A stretch of DNA of 64,000 bases, from the NCBI GenBank assembly GCA_035236585.1, contig CP141139.1, positions 18,182,990 to 18,246,989 on the forward strand. The letters run 5' to 3'. The DNA is from Warburgia ugandensis. Lineage: Eukaryota > Streptophyta > Magnoliopsida > Canellales > Canellaceae. The position numbers were made by a program, and so were the translations under genes. Below are positions 11,774-20,369 of the stretch, one piece after another (positions within the stretch are counted from its first letter, which is position 1; each line of letters begins with the position of its first letter). The notes beneath the pieces are model-generated. The model was not told the DNA's origin. It saw only the letters and a program-made list of their open reading frames with translations, and made no database searches.

Positions 11774-12267
11774 TGTACAAAAACGAAAAACGAAAAAAAG
11801 AAAAGAAAAGAAAAGAAAAAAAGTCACTTAAACTAAAGGGGGGCCAGAATTGATACTGGCACCCCCCTCACATGACAGACCCATTGGGTCTGTGTTTTCC
11901 CAAAACCCAACAGGAAAAAAAGAAAGAAAGAAACCCGACGAGAAGGAAAGAAGAGAAAGGGAAGAAGGAAAAAAGAGAAAGGGAAGAAGAAAAGGAGAGA
12001 GAGGGAAGAGAGGGAGGAGAGAAAGAAGGAGAAGAAGGAGAGAGCCACCGGAGAAGCCTGTCACTTCGGCGAGCAGAGAAAATGGGGATTAGGGCTTTTG
12101 GGTTTTTCTGGCGAATCGGAGCCATCTAGCTCATTCTAGAGAGGGAAAAATATAGCTGAACACGGGGAAGGTAAGATCTACAAAACCCATTATTAGAACT
12201 GAGCTCACTAAGTCAATGTCTCTTAAATTTTAAAAAGTTTTATGAAAACCCGGGACATCACACTCTC
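11769..12267 (+). mobile_element. Short solo LTR C inserted in a CT microsatellite
   Basis: The LTR runs 11774-12262, from TGTACAAAAACG to CCCGGGACATCACA. CTCTC flanks it on both sides, although a target duplication inside a CT repeat is weak evidence by itself. It shares with LTR A the double hairpin, the long GAAGGAG-type purine tract (11930-12046), the AGGGCTTTTGGGTTTTTCTGG stretch and the GAAGGTAAGAT-x-TACAAAAC block. At 489 bp it is far shorter than the 2.8-kb LTR B, so it is a deleted or non-autonomous version. The open frames here (both strands, 11,828-12,129) come from the purine tract. Confidence 0.7.
11838..11893 (+). other. Double hairpin in LTR C
   Basis: Hairpin 1 (11838-11867) pairs GGGGGGCCAG with CTGGCACCCCCC with one bulged A. 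Hairpin 2 (11875-11893) pairs ACAGACCC with GGGTCTGT around ATT, a perfect 8-bp stem. The stems differ in sequence from those of LTR A and B while keeping their pairing. Confidence 0.65.
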
Positions 12268-12815
12268 TCTCTGCCTGCACGAAAAATGGAAGGCAGGCCT
12301 ACTTTTTTTCTTTTTTCTTGCGCTCACACACATAAAAAGCAGTGTAAAGCAAGATAATAAGACCTAGACGTCCATGCTAAAAAAAATTGACAGAGAAGTC
12401 TAAAGAAAAAGGAGTCACAGAAAAATGCTTGATCAGAAAAACAAGCGTAGCTTCAATGTCAAAGGTAGTGAAGAAACATGTAACTTCATTTTTTCTCAAA
12501 AGAAAAAAAAAGGAAAAAAAGAAACATGTACCGGCATGTCATATCGAATTACAAAGATGAAAGGTCCAGGAAGGATCGACCTGATTGGAACAAAATGGGT
12601 CCTCCACTTCACGTGCTCGGCTCGTGCTATGTTTGATGAGAACTGAACATTCTCGAAGAACATAAATACAATGCTCCGTGGACATCTTAAAGTCAAACGC
12701 TACGTGTAGTCCATGGTTCACGTTTTGGCAACCAAATGAAATTTGGCAATGGTGCTCAAGACATCCGAGACTCAAAATTTGTCCTTCCGAGTGGACTTAA
12801 TATTTATCTCATCAA
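12268..12815. other. Spacer, probably old subtilase 5'-flank region
   Basis: No gene is seen. A GATTGGAACAAAATGGGTCC stretch near 12583 loosely resembles GATCCGAATAAAATGGGTAG at 24798, upstream of the intact subtilase. Small open frames on both strands here overlap each other and match nothing known. Confidence 0.35.
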
Positions 12816-13033
12816 CTTAACTCATAGCATCATGGGGAGTCTTGGTGCAAAGGTAAAGTTGTTGTCATGGAACTTTAAGATTATTGGTTCAAAGCATGAA
12901 AATAGCTTCTTACAACATTCTTAGGTAAGACTATATACTTATAGACCCTTGTGGTCCTTCCCTTCTCCGGACCCCGCATAGGCGGGAGTCGAGTGCACTA
13001 GGGCTGCCCTTTCAGCTTAATTCATAGCATCTT
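12816..13033 (-). mobile_element. Au-type SINE with 18-bp TSD
   Basis: The SINE body (12834-13015) reads in reverse: its 5' end GGGCAGCCCTAGTGCACTCG is at the high-coordinate side, and the 3' pyrimidine-rich end lies near 12834. Flanks CTTAACTCATAGCATCAT (12816-12833) and CTTAATTCATAGCATCTT (13016-13033) form an 18-bp target duplication with two mismatches. Au SINEs are short tRNA-derived non-autonomous retroposons moved by LINE enzymes. Confidence 0.85.
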
Positions 13034-13086
13034 GATGACTCATGCGGAAAAAGTCCCCCGTCAGTTGTAATCTTGGGGAACAAAAA

Positions 13087-13338
13087 AAGTAGCCCACGCT
13101 CTTTAACATGTGGAAAATGGACCAGCACTAAAAGAATTGGCCTCGGCGTGTTTCGCATCACCGAAGGAGAATATAACTGTACGCTCAGGTGGCCTCCTCA
13201 TCATGCCGGGGAAGAAAACAACAAGTAGCCCACGCTCTTTAACAAGTGGAGAATGGACCAGCACTAGAAGGGGCCTCGGCGTGTTTCGCATCACCGAAGG
13301 AGAATATAACTGCACGCTCAGGTGGCCTCCTCATCATG
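13087..13338. repeat. 136-bp direct tandem duplication
   Basis: Unit 1 (13087-13222) and unit 2 (13223-13338) both begin AAGTAGCCCACGCTCTTTAA and share CCTCGGCGTGTTTCGCATCA and CTCAGGTGGCCTCCTCATCA. They differ by a few substitutions and a small indel, so the duplication is fairly recent. It makes overlapping frames on both strands (13,103-13,376) that are duplication artefacts rather than genes. Confidence 0.85.
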
Positions 13339-13653
13339 CAGATAATACTAGTGGTTCAACAATTGATACCTGCTAAGTGCACTCCTTTGGAACTGTTTGG
13401 AACCGGGAGAAGGCGTTAGATTCTGGACCTTCTGCTACAACTTCGGGTTCTTTGTTTCTTTATTCTTATCTTTCAAAGTGTGTTTCCCATTTGACAAAAA
13501 AGCTAGCTACAGCAAAGTCCATAAAAGGTTCATACATAAAATGTCTTTAGATGACACCCTATAGCTGGGTTACTGATCTATTTTCAATAATGATTGAAGA
13601 GCGTCTGATATAACCTCGCTTCACTATATTTATCTAAGGATATTTTGCCCATA

Positions 13654-13880
13654 GTTTTTCACTTGATAGAAAGTCTGTCTCTACCTCCGGACAGTGCCAG
13701 ATTTGTGGAGATTAGCTTCCCACCTAGAAAGACAAAGCAAAAGTTCAAACCCAATAAGAGCCACCAAAAGCAATGAAATGACTGAACAATGGAATTCGGC
13801 CTGAATGGATGCCCTCCACTTCCACCAGCAATCATTTGTGCTTATACTCGATACGATAGATTATGATTGTATAACTACAT
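13654..13880 (+). repeat. Paralogous copy of the subtilase 5' flank
   Basis: This block aligns by eye with 26605-26830, about 750 bp upstream of the intact subtilase start. Shared landmarks in order are TTCACTTGA, CTGTCTC, AAAAGTT(C/A)AAACCCA, AAAGCAATGAAA, GAACAA(T/C)GGAA and CCTCCACTTCCACC. No subtilase exon follows; the sequence passes into LINE and LTR DNA. It is read as the 5' border of a lost tandem duplicate. Confidence 0.7.
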
Positions 13881-14199
13881 TACAACAAGAGTACCTTTTT
13901 CTTAGGAAAGGTAAAAAAAATTTATAGAGGAAAAACATTCCTGCCCATGGCCGTACAAAAAGATCTAGATGATCAGATACAACCATCAAACAAAGACGAG
14001 AAGTTACACATAGCCTGGTCCCCTGATCCCAAGACTAGTTAGATTTACTTCTCTCGCTATACTGGCCGCTAGGTCATTGATAGATGTTGGGGTGTGATTG
14101 AAGCTTACATTTGAATGCCGTGATAGAAGCTTAACTTGGTCAGTGACGTGTCAAAAGCGCCATGGGGGTGAAAATGATTTATCATTCAGGAGATAACAT
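13881..14199. other. Spacer without recognisable feature
   Basis: I see no reading frame, repeat or RNA gene that can be supported here. Confidence 0.45.
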
Positions 14200-14690
14200 T
14201 GAATGAATCACCTTCAACGATAAGGGGAGTTATAGGATTGAAACTCCAGATTGTGATTCCTGTAAATATTGAATTAAACTCTGCCGCATTGGAATTTGCT
14301 TGGTCAATTGGGCAAGCAAAATCAAATAATATCTCACTGTGCTCATCCCCAATTAAGCACGCCACCTACACCAGATTGACAGAGTCTTGCCCCATCAAAA
14401 TTTAATTTAACTGATCCGCAAGTAGAATACAACATGGTGCTTGCTTTTCTTTCTTTCTTCTCCAGCGTGCAATTTTCTTCTAGCATCCAATAATTTTGCA
14501 AGCTATAGTCATTTGACTTCCTGAGAAATAGAGGTCCAAGTTGCAACCCACTTAAATACTTTCTCATCCTAAATTGAAAATTTGCCTTGAAAGCAAGCCA
14601 TGTTACGCTCAATCCATAAACATCAAATGGCTACAAGAAATGATAGATTCCAAAGAATCTTGCTTTTAGGATTGAGTCTAGAAACTCAAT
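14200..14690 (-). pseudogene. LINE C-terminal linker and RNase H relic
   Basis: Minus-strand frames give a zf-RVT tail (IWCLWIERN-like, near 14,600-14,640), a linker, then a KLNFDGARL block and, after a frameshift, FACPIDQANSNAAEFN. KLNFDG and D-x-AN-x-x-AEF are typical of the RNase H domain at the end of plant L1-type LINE ORF2 proteins. It continues the LINE at 16885-17420; the intervening DNA is later insertions. It is broken by stops and frameshifts and is non-functional. Confidence 0.65.
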
Positions 14691-15150
14691 GTGAATCTGC
14701 TATCCCTGTCAGATATGATTATCAAAGGCATTCCGTGTAAACTCAGAATCTCCTTTATATAAAACTTTGCCAAACTCTCCGGTGATTGTCTCTGTCTAAT
14801 AGGAAGAAAGTATGCAGACTTAGTCAGCCTATCCACTATTACCCAAATCACGTCGTGCCCACTGAAGGTTCGAGGTAATTCTACTAAAAGTCCATAATAA
14901 TGTGGTCCCACTTCCATTCTGGGAGTTCTAATGTTTGTAATAGTTTTGTTAGTCTCTGATGCTCTACTTTCACCCTTTGACAAGTTAGACATCTTTCCAC
15001 ACATCACCAATGTCCCTTTTCATGGCCTGCCACCAAAATTTCCTCTTCAATTCTTGGTACATTTTTGTACCCCCAAGGTAAATGATAAACTTTGAGTTAT
15101 GTGCCTCTTGTAATAATTATTGTCTTAGCCCTGCTATTGCTAGCACCACA
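14678..15150 (-). pseudogene. Ty3/gypsy integrase fragment
   Basis: The minus strand encodes, in order, a zinc-binding region (GGTKMYQELKRKFWWQAMKRDI, then C-x2-C in [11 protein letters not shown] after a frameshift) and the catalytic core: VIVDRLTKSAYFLP, FYIKEILSLHGMP, IISDRDSRFT. These are the two catalytic-Asp regions of a gypsy-type DDE integrase. The frame stops directly after DSRFTLSF, before the Glu region, so the enzyme is incomplete. Flanking protease, RT and RNase H regions are absent. Confidence 0.8.
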
Positions 15151-16534
15151 AGTCTATCCTAAAAGCGCACTCATTCATTAGTATCCATAGAGAATCTAGC
15201 CTTGCTATAATCTATGAAGATGGATCATCAATCAGGAATCGATTGATCCTTGAAATTTTGATAAAAAAATTTGGCAGTGCGTAGGGAAAAATAGAGATCT
15301 CAATATCTAACCATTAAAAACGCGATTAGAAGGTAGATCCATGTAGTATATGACTCTAATTACATATCAGTATTGAATTATGACAAAAACAACACATTAA
15401 TTATGGACTAGCTAATTCAAGGTCCAATCCAACCATCCAAAACTAAATCAGTGACGATTTGTCACCAGAGTACTTGATTAGATCATTGATCTAGGTGGCA
15501 AGCTTCTAGGTGCTCATGGTATGGTCATGGGTTAAGCTGAGATGAATTGTGATATTGTTTTTATATGCATGATTTGATTTGTTATCTAATTGTTGGCATG
15601 GATTGGCCAATAGTGAGATGATATGCTCAGATTTATACCTGTGGTGAGCTGATATGCTCTGATTTGACATCGCATAGATTTTTCTGATATTGAATCGAGA
15701 AGTGATTCAATTGTTTTATTGTTTCATCACTGATTTGTGCATACTGGCAGCATGAATCATCCTTTACATGGATGTCCTATGATTTTACATGTATTGAAGT
15801 TGCACATGGTTGAGATTGTGTTATACTATCATGATACATATTATTATGAATTGTTTTGATTTGACTTGACATGGATTTTGCTTACCTAGTGACTAGATAT
15901 ATTATTTGATGGATTGACATAAATGTCTATATCGTGAGTTGATATACAATGAAATGTTATGATTGAGATTACTTGAAAATGAATTGAGATGTATATGATA
16001 TGAGTATTATCGTAAGATTAAGATGGTGTGACACTATATTGTTCCTTAGAACGGATTATAAATGGCTTGGACATCCAATTGTATTTGGCTTTCTATATAT
16101 TGCTAGATGCTTAAACACCTACCAAGCATAGCTTGCTGAGATATTGTAAATTTGTTTACAATGTCTCAGGTTTTGAAGAAAATGATTGAAGGATAAACAG
16201 CTAAAGCTAAATGGAACTCTGTATAAAGATAACAATAGCATGAGACTATTGACAAGGTAAGTATATGACTTGCATTTTATCTTCCAGAATATGTATGCAT
16301 ATATGCATTTATATAGTTGGATTGTGAGCTGTGACAGGATAAAATCCTGAAAAATGTAAAATATAAACTCATTAGTTTTTGTAACCTCTGAAATGCATTG
16401 TTGTGGTGTAGATGACACTCGAGTTTTGATAAACTTGTGCAAAAGAAAGATTATATTAAATTTTTTTAAAGATCTTCTGCTATTTGCATTTGAAAAATAA
16501 AGAAAATGAGTTATAAAAAATCTAGGTCATCACA
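15151..16534 (+). mobile_element. 3' part of a giant gypsy-like LTR (G)
   Basis: It contains the family block CCTACCAAGCATAGCTTGCT followed by GAGATATTGTAAAT and TTTACAATGTCTCAGG (near 16118-16170), also seen in LTR D at 22453. It ends ATCTAGGTCATCACA at 16534, the typical terminus. The LTR start is not found and the 5' portion may be truncated. A primer-binding site follows after two bases, which marks this as the left LTR of an element. Confidence 0.6.
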
Positions 16535-16884
16535 GTTGGTATCAGAGCTAGTTCCCCTCGTGGTCTGGTGGTTAGCAGCATGTGGGCACCTAGTCGTGGC
16601 TATCACGCGAGGATACTTGTTCCCTAAGGGGGGAAGATTTGAAGCCCTAGCCTCATGAGGGCGGGCCAAGAGAAGGCTGGCAAGCTTCTAAGCTGGGATG
16701 AAGGACAGAGAGTTAGTCTCACATTGCTTGGAGAGAGGAAACTAGGCTGTTTATAAGAGTTTGGGGAACTGTAATAGTCACAATGCATTTTTCTTAGAAA
16801 ACTGGAGAAGAACAAACTCGTGAGGGGTGTATGAGAGTCTCAAAGCGGACAATATTGTGAGTGTTGGAACCCCGAGGTGTTACA
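16535..16884 (+). mobile_element. TRIM internal region and 3' LTR joined to LTR G
   Basis: After LTR G come GT and TGGTATCAGAGCTA (16537), a primer-binding site for initiator tRNA-Met. The next 100 bp and the polypurine tract AAGGGGGGAAGAT match the interior of the complete TRIM at 36372-36979. A 245-bp 3' LTR follows (16640-16884, ending GGTGTTACA), related to but diverged from that TRIM. The expected TRIM 5' LTR is absent; LTR G stands in its place at the same spacing. Confidence 0.75.
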
Positions 16885-17420
16885 AACCCATCCTCTAGAT
16901 ATCAGATTATCAATGTGAGGACTTTATCTAAGGCTAGCATCCAAGCAAAAAATGTAACTTTTGGTGGTGCTATTTTGGTTCAAACCAGATTTAAGTGATT
17001 CCAAGAATGGTCTTCAAGGCAAAGTTTTGTAGCATAGGTAGGCTTTGCGGAGAATGCACCTTTCATATTTGGCATCCCTATGATTTTATCCCCATTTGTA
17101 AGTCAATTACAATGGCACTAAGATGAGTTTCAAGGTTCCAAAGTTGCTCATCTTCGAGACTTCTAAGCCGGCGTTTGAAGCCTAGATTCCAAGTCACCTT
17201 ATGATCTTCAATTGACACCATCTTTAAGATTTTACAATCAGTACAATGGTGAGATTCTTTCAATGGCTGACTTCCCATCCATTTATCCACCCAGAAAATG
17301 ACTCTAGCTCCATTGCCGACACAAATACGAGTACTAGTAAAAAAGAGAGGTTCCTACTCAGCAATATCTTTCCATATTCTAAAACCTCTTTCACTTTCTA
17401 TTTCATTCACCCACTATTCA
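16885..17420 (-). pseudogene. LINE ORF2 zf-RVT region relic
   Basis: Minus-strand translation gives GFRIWKDIA, CVGNGARVIFWVDKWMG, QPLKES, WNLGFKRRLRSLEDEQLWNL and, further on, QNSTTKSYIFCLDAS. This is the order of the region between the reverse transcriptase and RNase H in plant L1-type LINEs (GNG-x-R-V-x-FW-x-D-x-W is the signature). Stops and frameshifts interrupt it. It pairs with the relic at 14200-14690. Confidence 0.75.
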
Positions 17421-18040
17421 TGCTCTGGACGATACCTTTCTTGATCAAGTTCTTAGTCGACCAAAACTACCATACCCGTATGTCATTATTGAGACACCTC
17501 TTTAAGCTTAAAGTGCTTCCTAACAGGAATTTGGATAAAAGCTTGGGTGATCTCTATTCAATCCACTTTGAGCTTAGCCATCAAATCCATGGATTATCTG
17601 ATCTAGATATGATTTAGAGATAAAACGCCTATAAATTTCATTTAAATTTGAAACTATATAGTGCGATTGTTTTATTGATAAAATGTAAATAATAATAATA
17701 ATAATAATAAGACAAATATGTAAAAAATACCTCATAGACAACCAATCAATTTCCTTCTTAGGCATTTGCACTCTCTTTTAATAAAAAAGAAAAGAAAAAA
17801 AAGAATGAATGAAGGTGTTCATTTAGGAGATAAGTGGTTATAAGAGCTAAGAGCCAATCTAAAGGAGGGGTTTTCTTCCCAACTACCACTGTGGGGGATT
17901 TGGATGGACTGAGATGGTTTATTTCTCATGAAAAATTCAAAGCCACCACCTAGAGGAAAGGTTTAAGGACCTATGCAAATCTAGAGACTAAGTCTCTACT
18001 AGGTCTAAGAAAGATAAAGTTGCTCATGCTGTTAATTCCT
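17421..18040. other. Spacer with short AAT repeat
   Basis: The stretch may include more decayed LINE, but I cannot read a motif beyond 17420. Bases 17690-17710 are an AAT microsatellite. No gene is seen. Confidence 0.45.
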
Positions 18041-18254
18041 ACTCTCTATCCTAGAGTAAAGGTGCAGCCCTAGTGCACGAACCTCCCGCCTATGGGGGTC
18101 TGGAGAAGGGACAGACTACAAGGGTTAATAGTATGTAGCCTTACCTTGCATTCTGTAAGAGGCTGTTTCCACACCTTAAACTTGTGACCTCAATGTCACA
18201 CGACGACAACTCTACAATTGTGCCAAGTCTCCCCTTCACTCTCTATCCTAGAGT
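18041..18254 (+). mobile_element. Au-type SINE with perfect 17-bp TSD
   Basis: The body is 18058-18237, from GTGCAGCCCTAGTGCACG to CAAGTCTCCCCTTC. ACTCTCTATCCTAGAGT occurs on both sides (18041-18057 and 18238-18254), an exact 17-bp duplication. It is full length for this family (about 180 bp). Confidence 0.92.
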
Positions 18255-18482
18255 GGATGCATAAAATATTGTGATGGTTGATATGAAAGGATCTATAATG
18301 CATAATTAGGGAAGGGTGTTTAGATTATGTGGTTCTAGAAGAAGTTTCTCCTACCATAAGAGTAAAAAATCTCCTCAAATGAGATATAACCAGAGCAATT
18401 AAACTAAATTATCAAAAATGAAATAAAAAATCATCCCCTTATTCTCTATTTTAGGAGACTCCCTTCTACTATGGAGCAGGGA
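18255..18482. other. Spacer
   Basis: Nothing supportable was seen here. Confidence 0.4.
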
Positions 18483-18889
18483 TGTAATGACCCCGAATTT
18501 TTGTAAATTATTAAGGAAAATTAATAAAGTTTGAATTTTTAGAAATTCTAGGCTGGAATATTAGGTTATTGAAAATTCTCTTTTTATAGAGATTATATTA
18601 TGAATTAAAACATAGAAATTATGGATGTACTTGGAAAACTGATCGAAACAACATTAAGTACATTCAATTTTGAGTTAAAATGAAAATTCCTTAATTTTCC
18701 ATTTTGGGGTAAAATGGTAATTTTACCCATATCCCATATCCAAGAAATAAGACCTCATATTCATGAAGTACTTAGAAATATGATTCCAACGCGACTAAGT
18801 ACGCTCGATTCCAAGCTCAGACAAATATTGCCTATTATTCTCCAATTTTGGGGTTAAAAGGGCAAAAAGGTCTTTTTATATAAAAGTAG

Positions 18890-18906
18890 GGCCCACAAAG
18901 TGGGCC
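18890..18906 (+). other. Perfect 7-bp hairpin in LTR D
   Basis: GGCCCAC pairs with GTGGGCC around AAA, directly after TTTTATATAAAAGTA. Its position near the promoter box echoes the GC-rich hairpins of LTR A, B and C, but the sequence is unrelated and the resemblance may be chance. Confidence 0.45.
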
Positions 18907-20263
18907 AACGTTCTAGAAGCACCAATAATTTCTCAGTGCAATATTTCTGGTAGTGGAGATTGTAGTGGAGAATGGGATGGGAGTGGAGAATGCATTAGTA
19001 ATTAAAAATTCTAAAGTAATAAAATATCTTATCAAAAGAAATGATAAAAAATTCAAATTTGGCTATAAATATGTCCCAAAAAATTTTACAACCTTAACCA
19101 CAAAATTTCTAAATCTTTCCTGGAATTTCAGCCCCAAATTTCCCTTCATCCCTCCCCAAACTCTCTTTTCCTTATTTCTCTCTCCTCTTTCTAATTGGAA
19201 CAAGAGACCTAAATTCAATTAGGCACTCCGTTCTAGTAGGATCTCATCAATTTTACTGTTCATAACATCCTATATTGCATTATATACAAAAACCCCAAAT
19301 CAATTTCAAGATCTAACGGTTCCAACAACAGAAAATCACAAAAATGGGGACAATCGGACTATATTATCATCAACTAGTAATTCTCTCAAATTGGGCATCA
19401 AATGTACATTTTTTCTCCAAACAGGTAGGTGGAACTACTGCCTATACATATTTATTATGGTTTAGTGTAATTTTTATTTTTCTGTAATTTAATTTGAATG
19501 AAAAGTTGTAAAAATAAAGTAAATACCAGAGCCTTGAATTCATGGTGATAAAGAGCTCATATGGGAATTCTGAGCTTTCCAATCGATCTAAAAGGGTCCA
19601 AAACCCTTAGGGTACAATTTTCAAGAAAATCTAACAAGGTTTGGACCCTCAATTGAGAGAGATTAGTTCTGTTGGGCCCAGATCAAATCTGGACCCTAGG
19701 AACGGCTGTAAACTTCAATTTAAGATTGTGGAGTCCTATGAACTCCAAATTGAGATTGGAAAGAAGCTATGAAAATCTTGTAATGTCTAGTTTCTAATGA
19801 AGTCATAATATGCCTAAAAATTATTCTTGAATTATTCTGTATTTTGGAAATAAGTGTCCAATTTCTAAGATCTTTAAGATCTAAGGTGATCAGATCTTGG
19901 AAATTTATTTTAATGATGATATAATACTGTAATAAAGTAATTTCTATAGTTAATTTAGACAGATCTGAGATAAATTAGGGGATCTACCCTTTATGGTAGA
20001 AAAACCTTAAAAATACAAAGGGACCCACTTGATCAATGAGATTAAGTATGATCAGATCCTTGGGATAGATTAAATGGAAGATATTATGATAGAATCCAGT
20101 TAGATCATAAATGAAATGTGACAAAATCAAGTGGATATGATTTTTGGATCTTAATGGATTAAAAGCCCTAAAGGTAATTAAAACCATTAATCTAAAGAAA
20201 AACACCTAAGATCTAATGGTTGGATCATATTTAAAGGTTTATAATAATCTTAATATAATTAGT

Positions 20264-20369
20264 TTAATTGTATTTTATTGGATATAGAAGTGTAAATATG
20301 ATTTATGTTCTAAGTTTTAATTGTCTTTTATTAGATATAAAAGTGTAAATGTGATTTATGTTCTAAGTT
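20264..20369 (+). repeat. 53-bp tandem duplication
   Basis: Units 20264-20316 and 20317-20369 both begin TTAATTGT and end GATTTATGTTCTAAGTT, with a handful of substitutions between them. It lies inside LTR D. Confidence 0.85.

Noticed and set aside
11828-12129. Lys/Glu/Arg-rich and Ser/Phe/Leu-rich frames
   Set aside because: They are the two strands of the LTR C purine tract.
16537-16600. Possible tRNA gene near GTCTGGTGGTTAGCAGCATG
   Set aside because: No cloverleaf can be drawn; the region is the TRIM interior after its primer-binding site.
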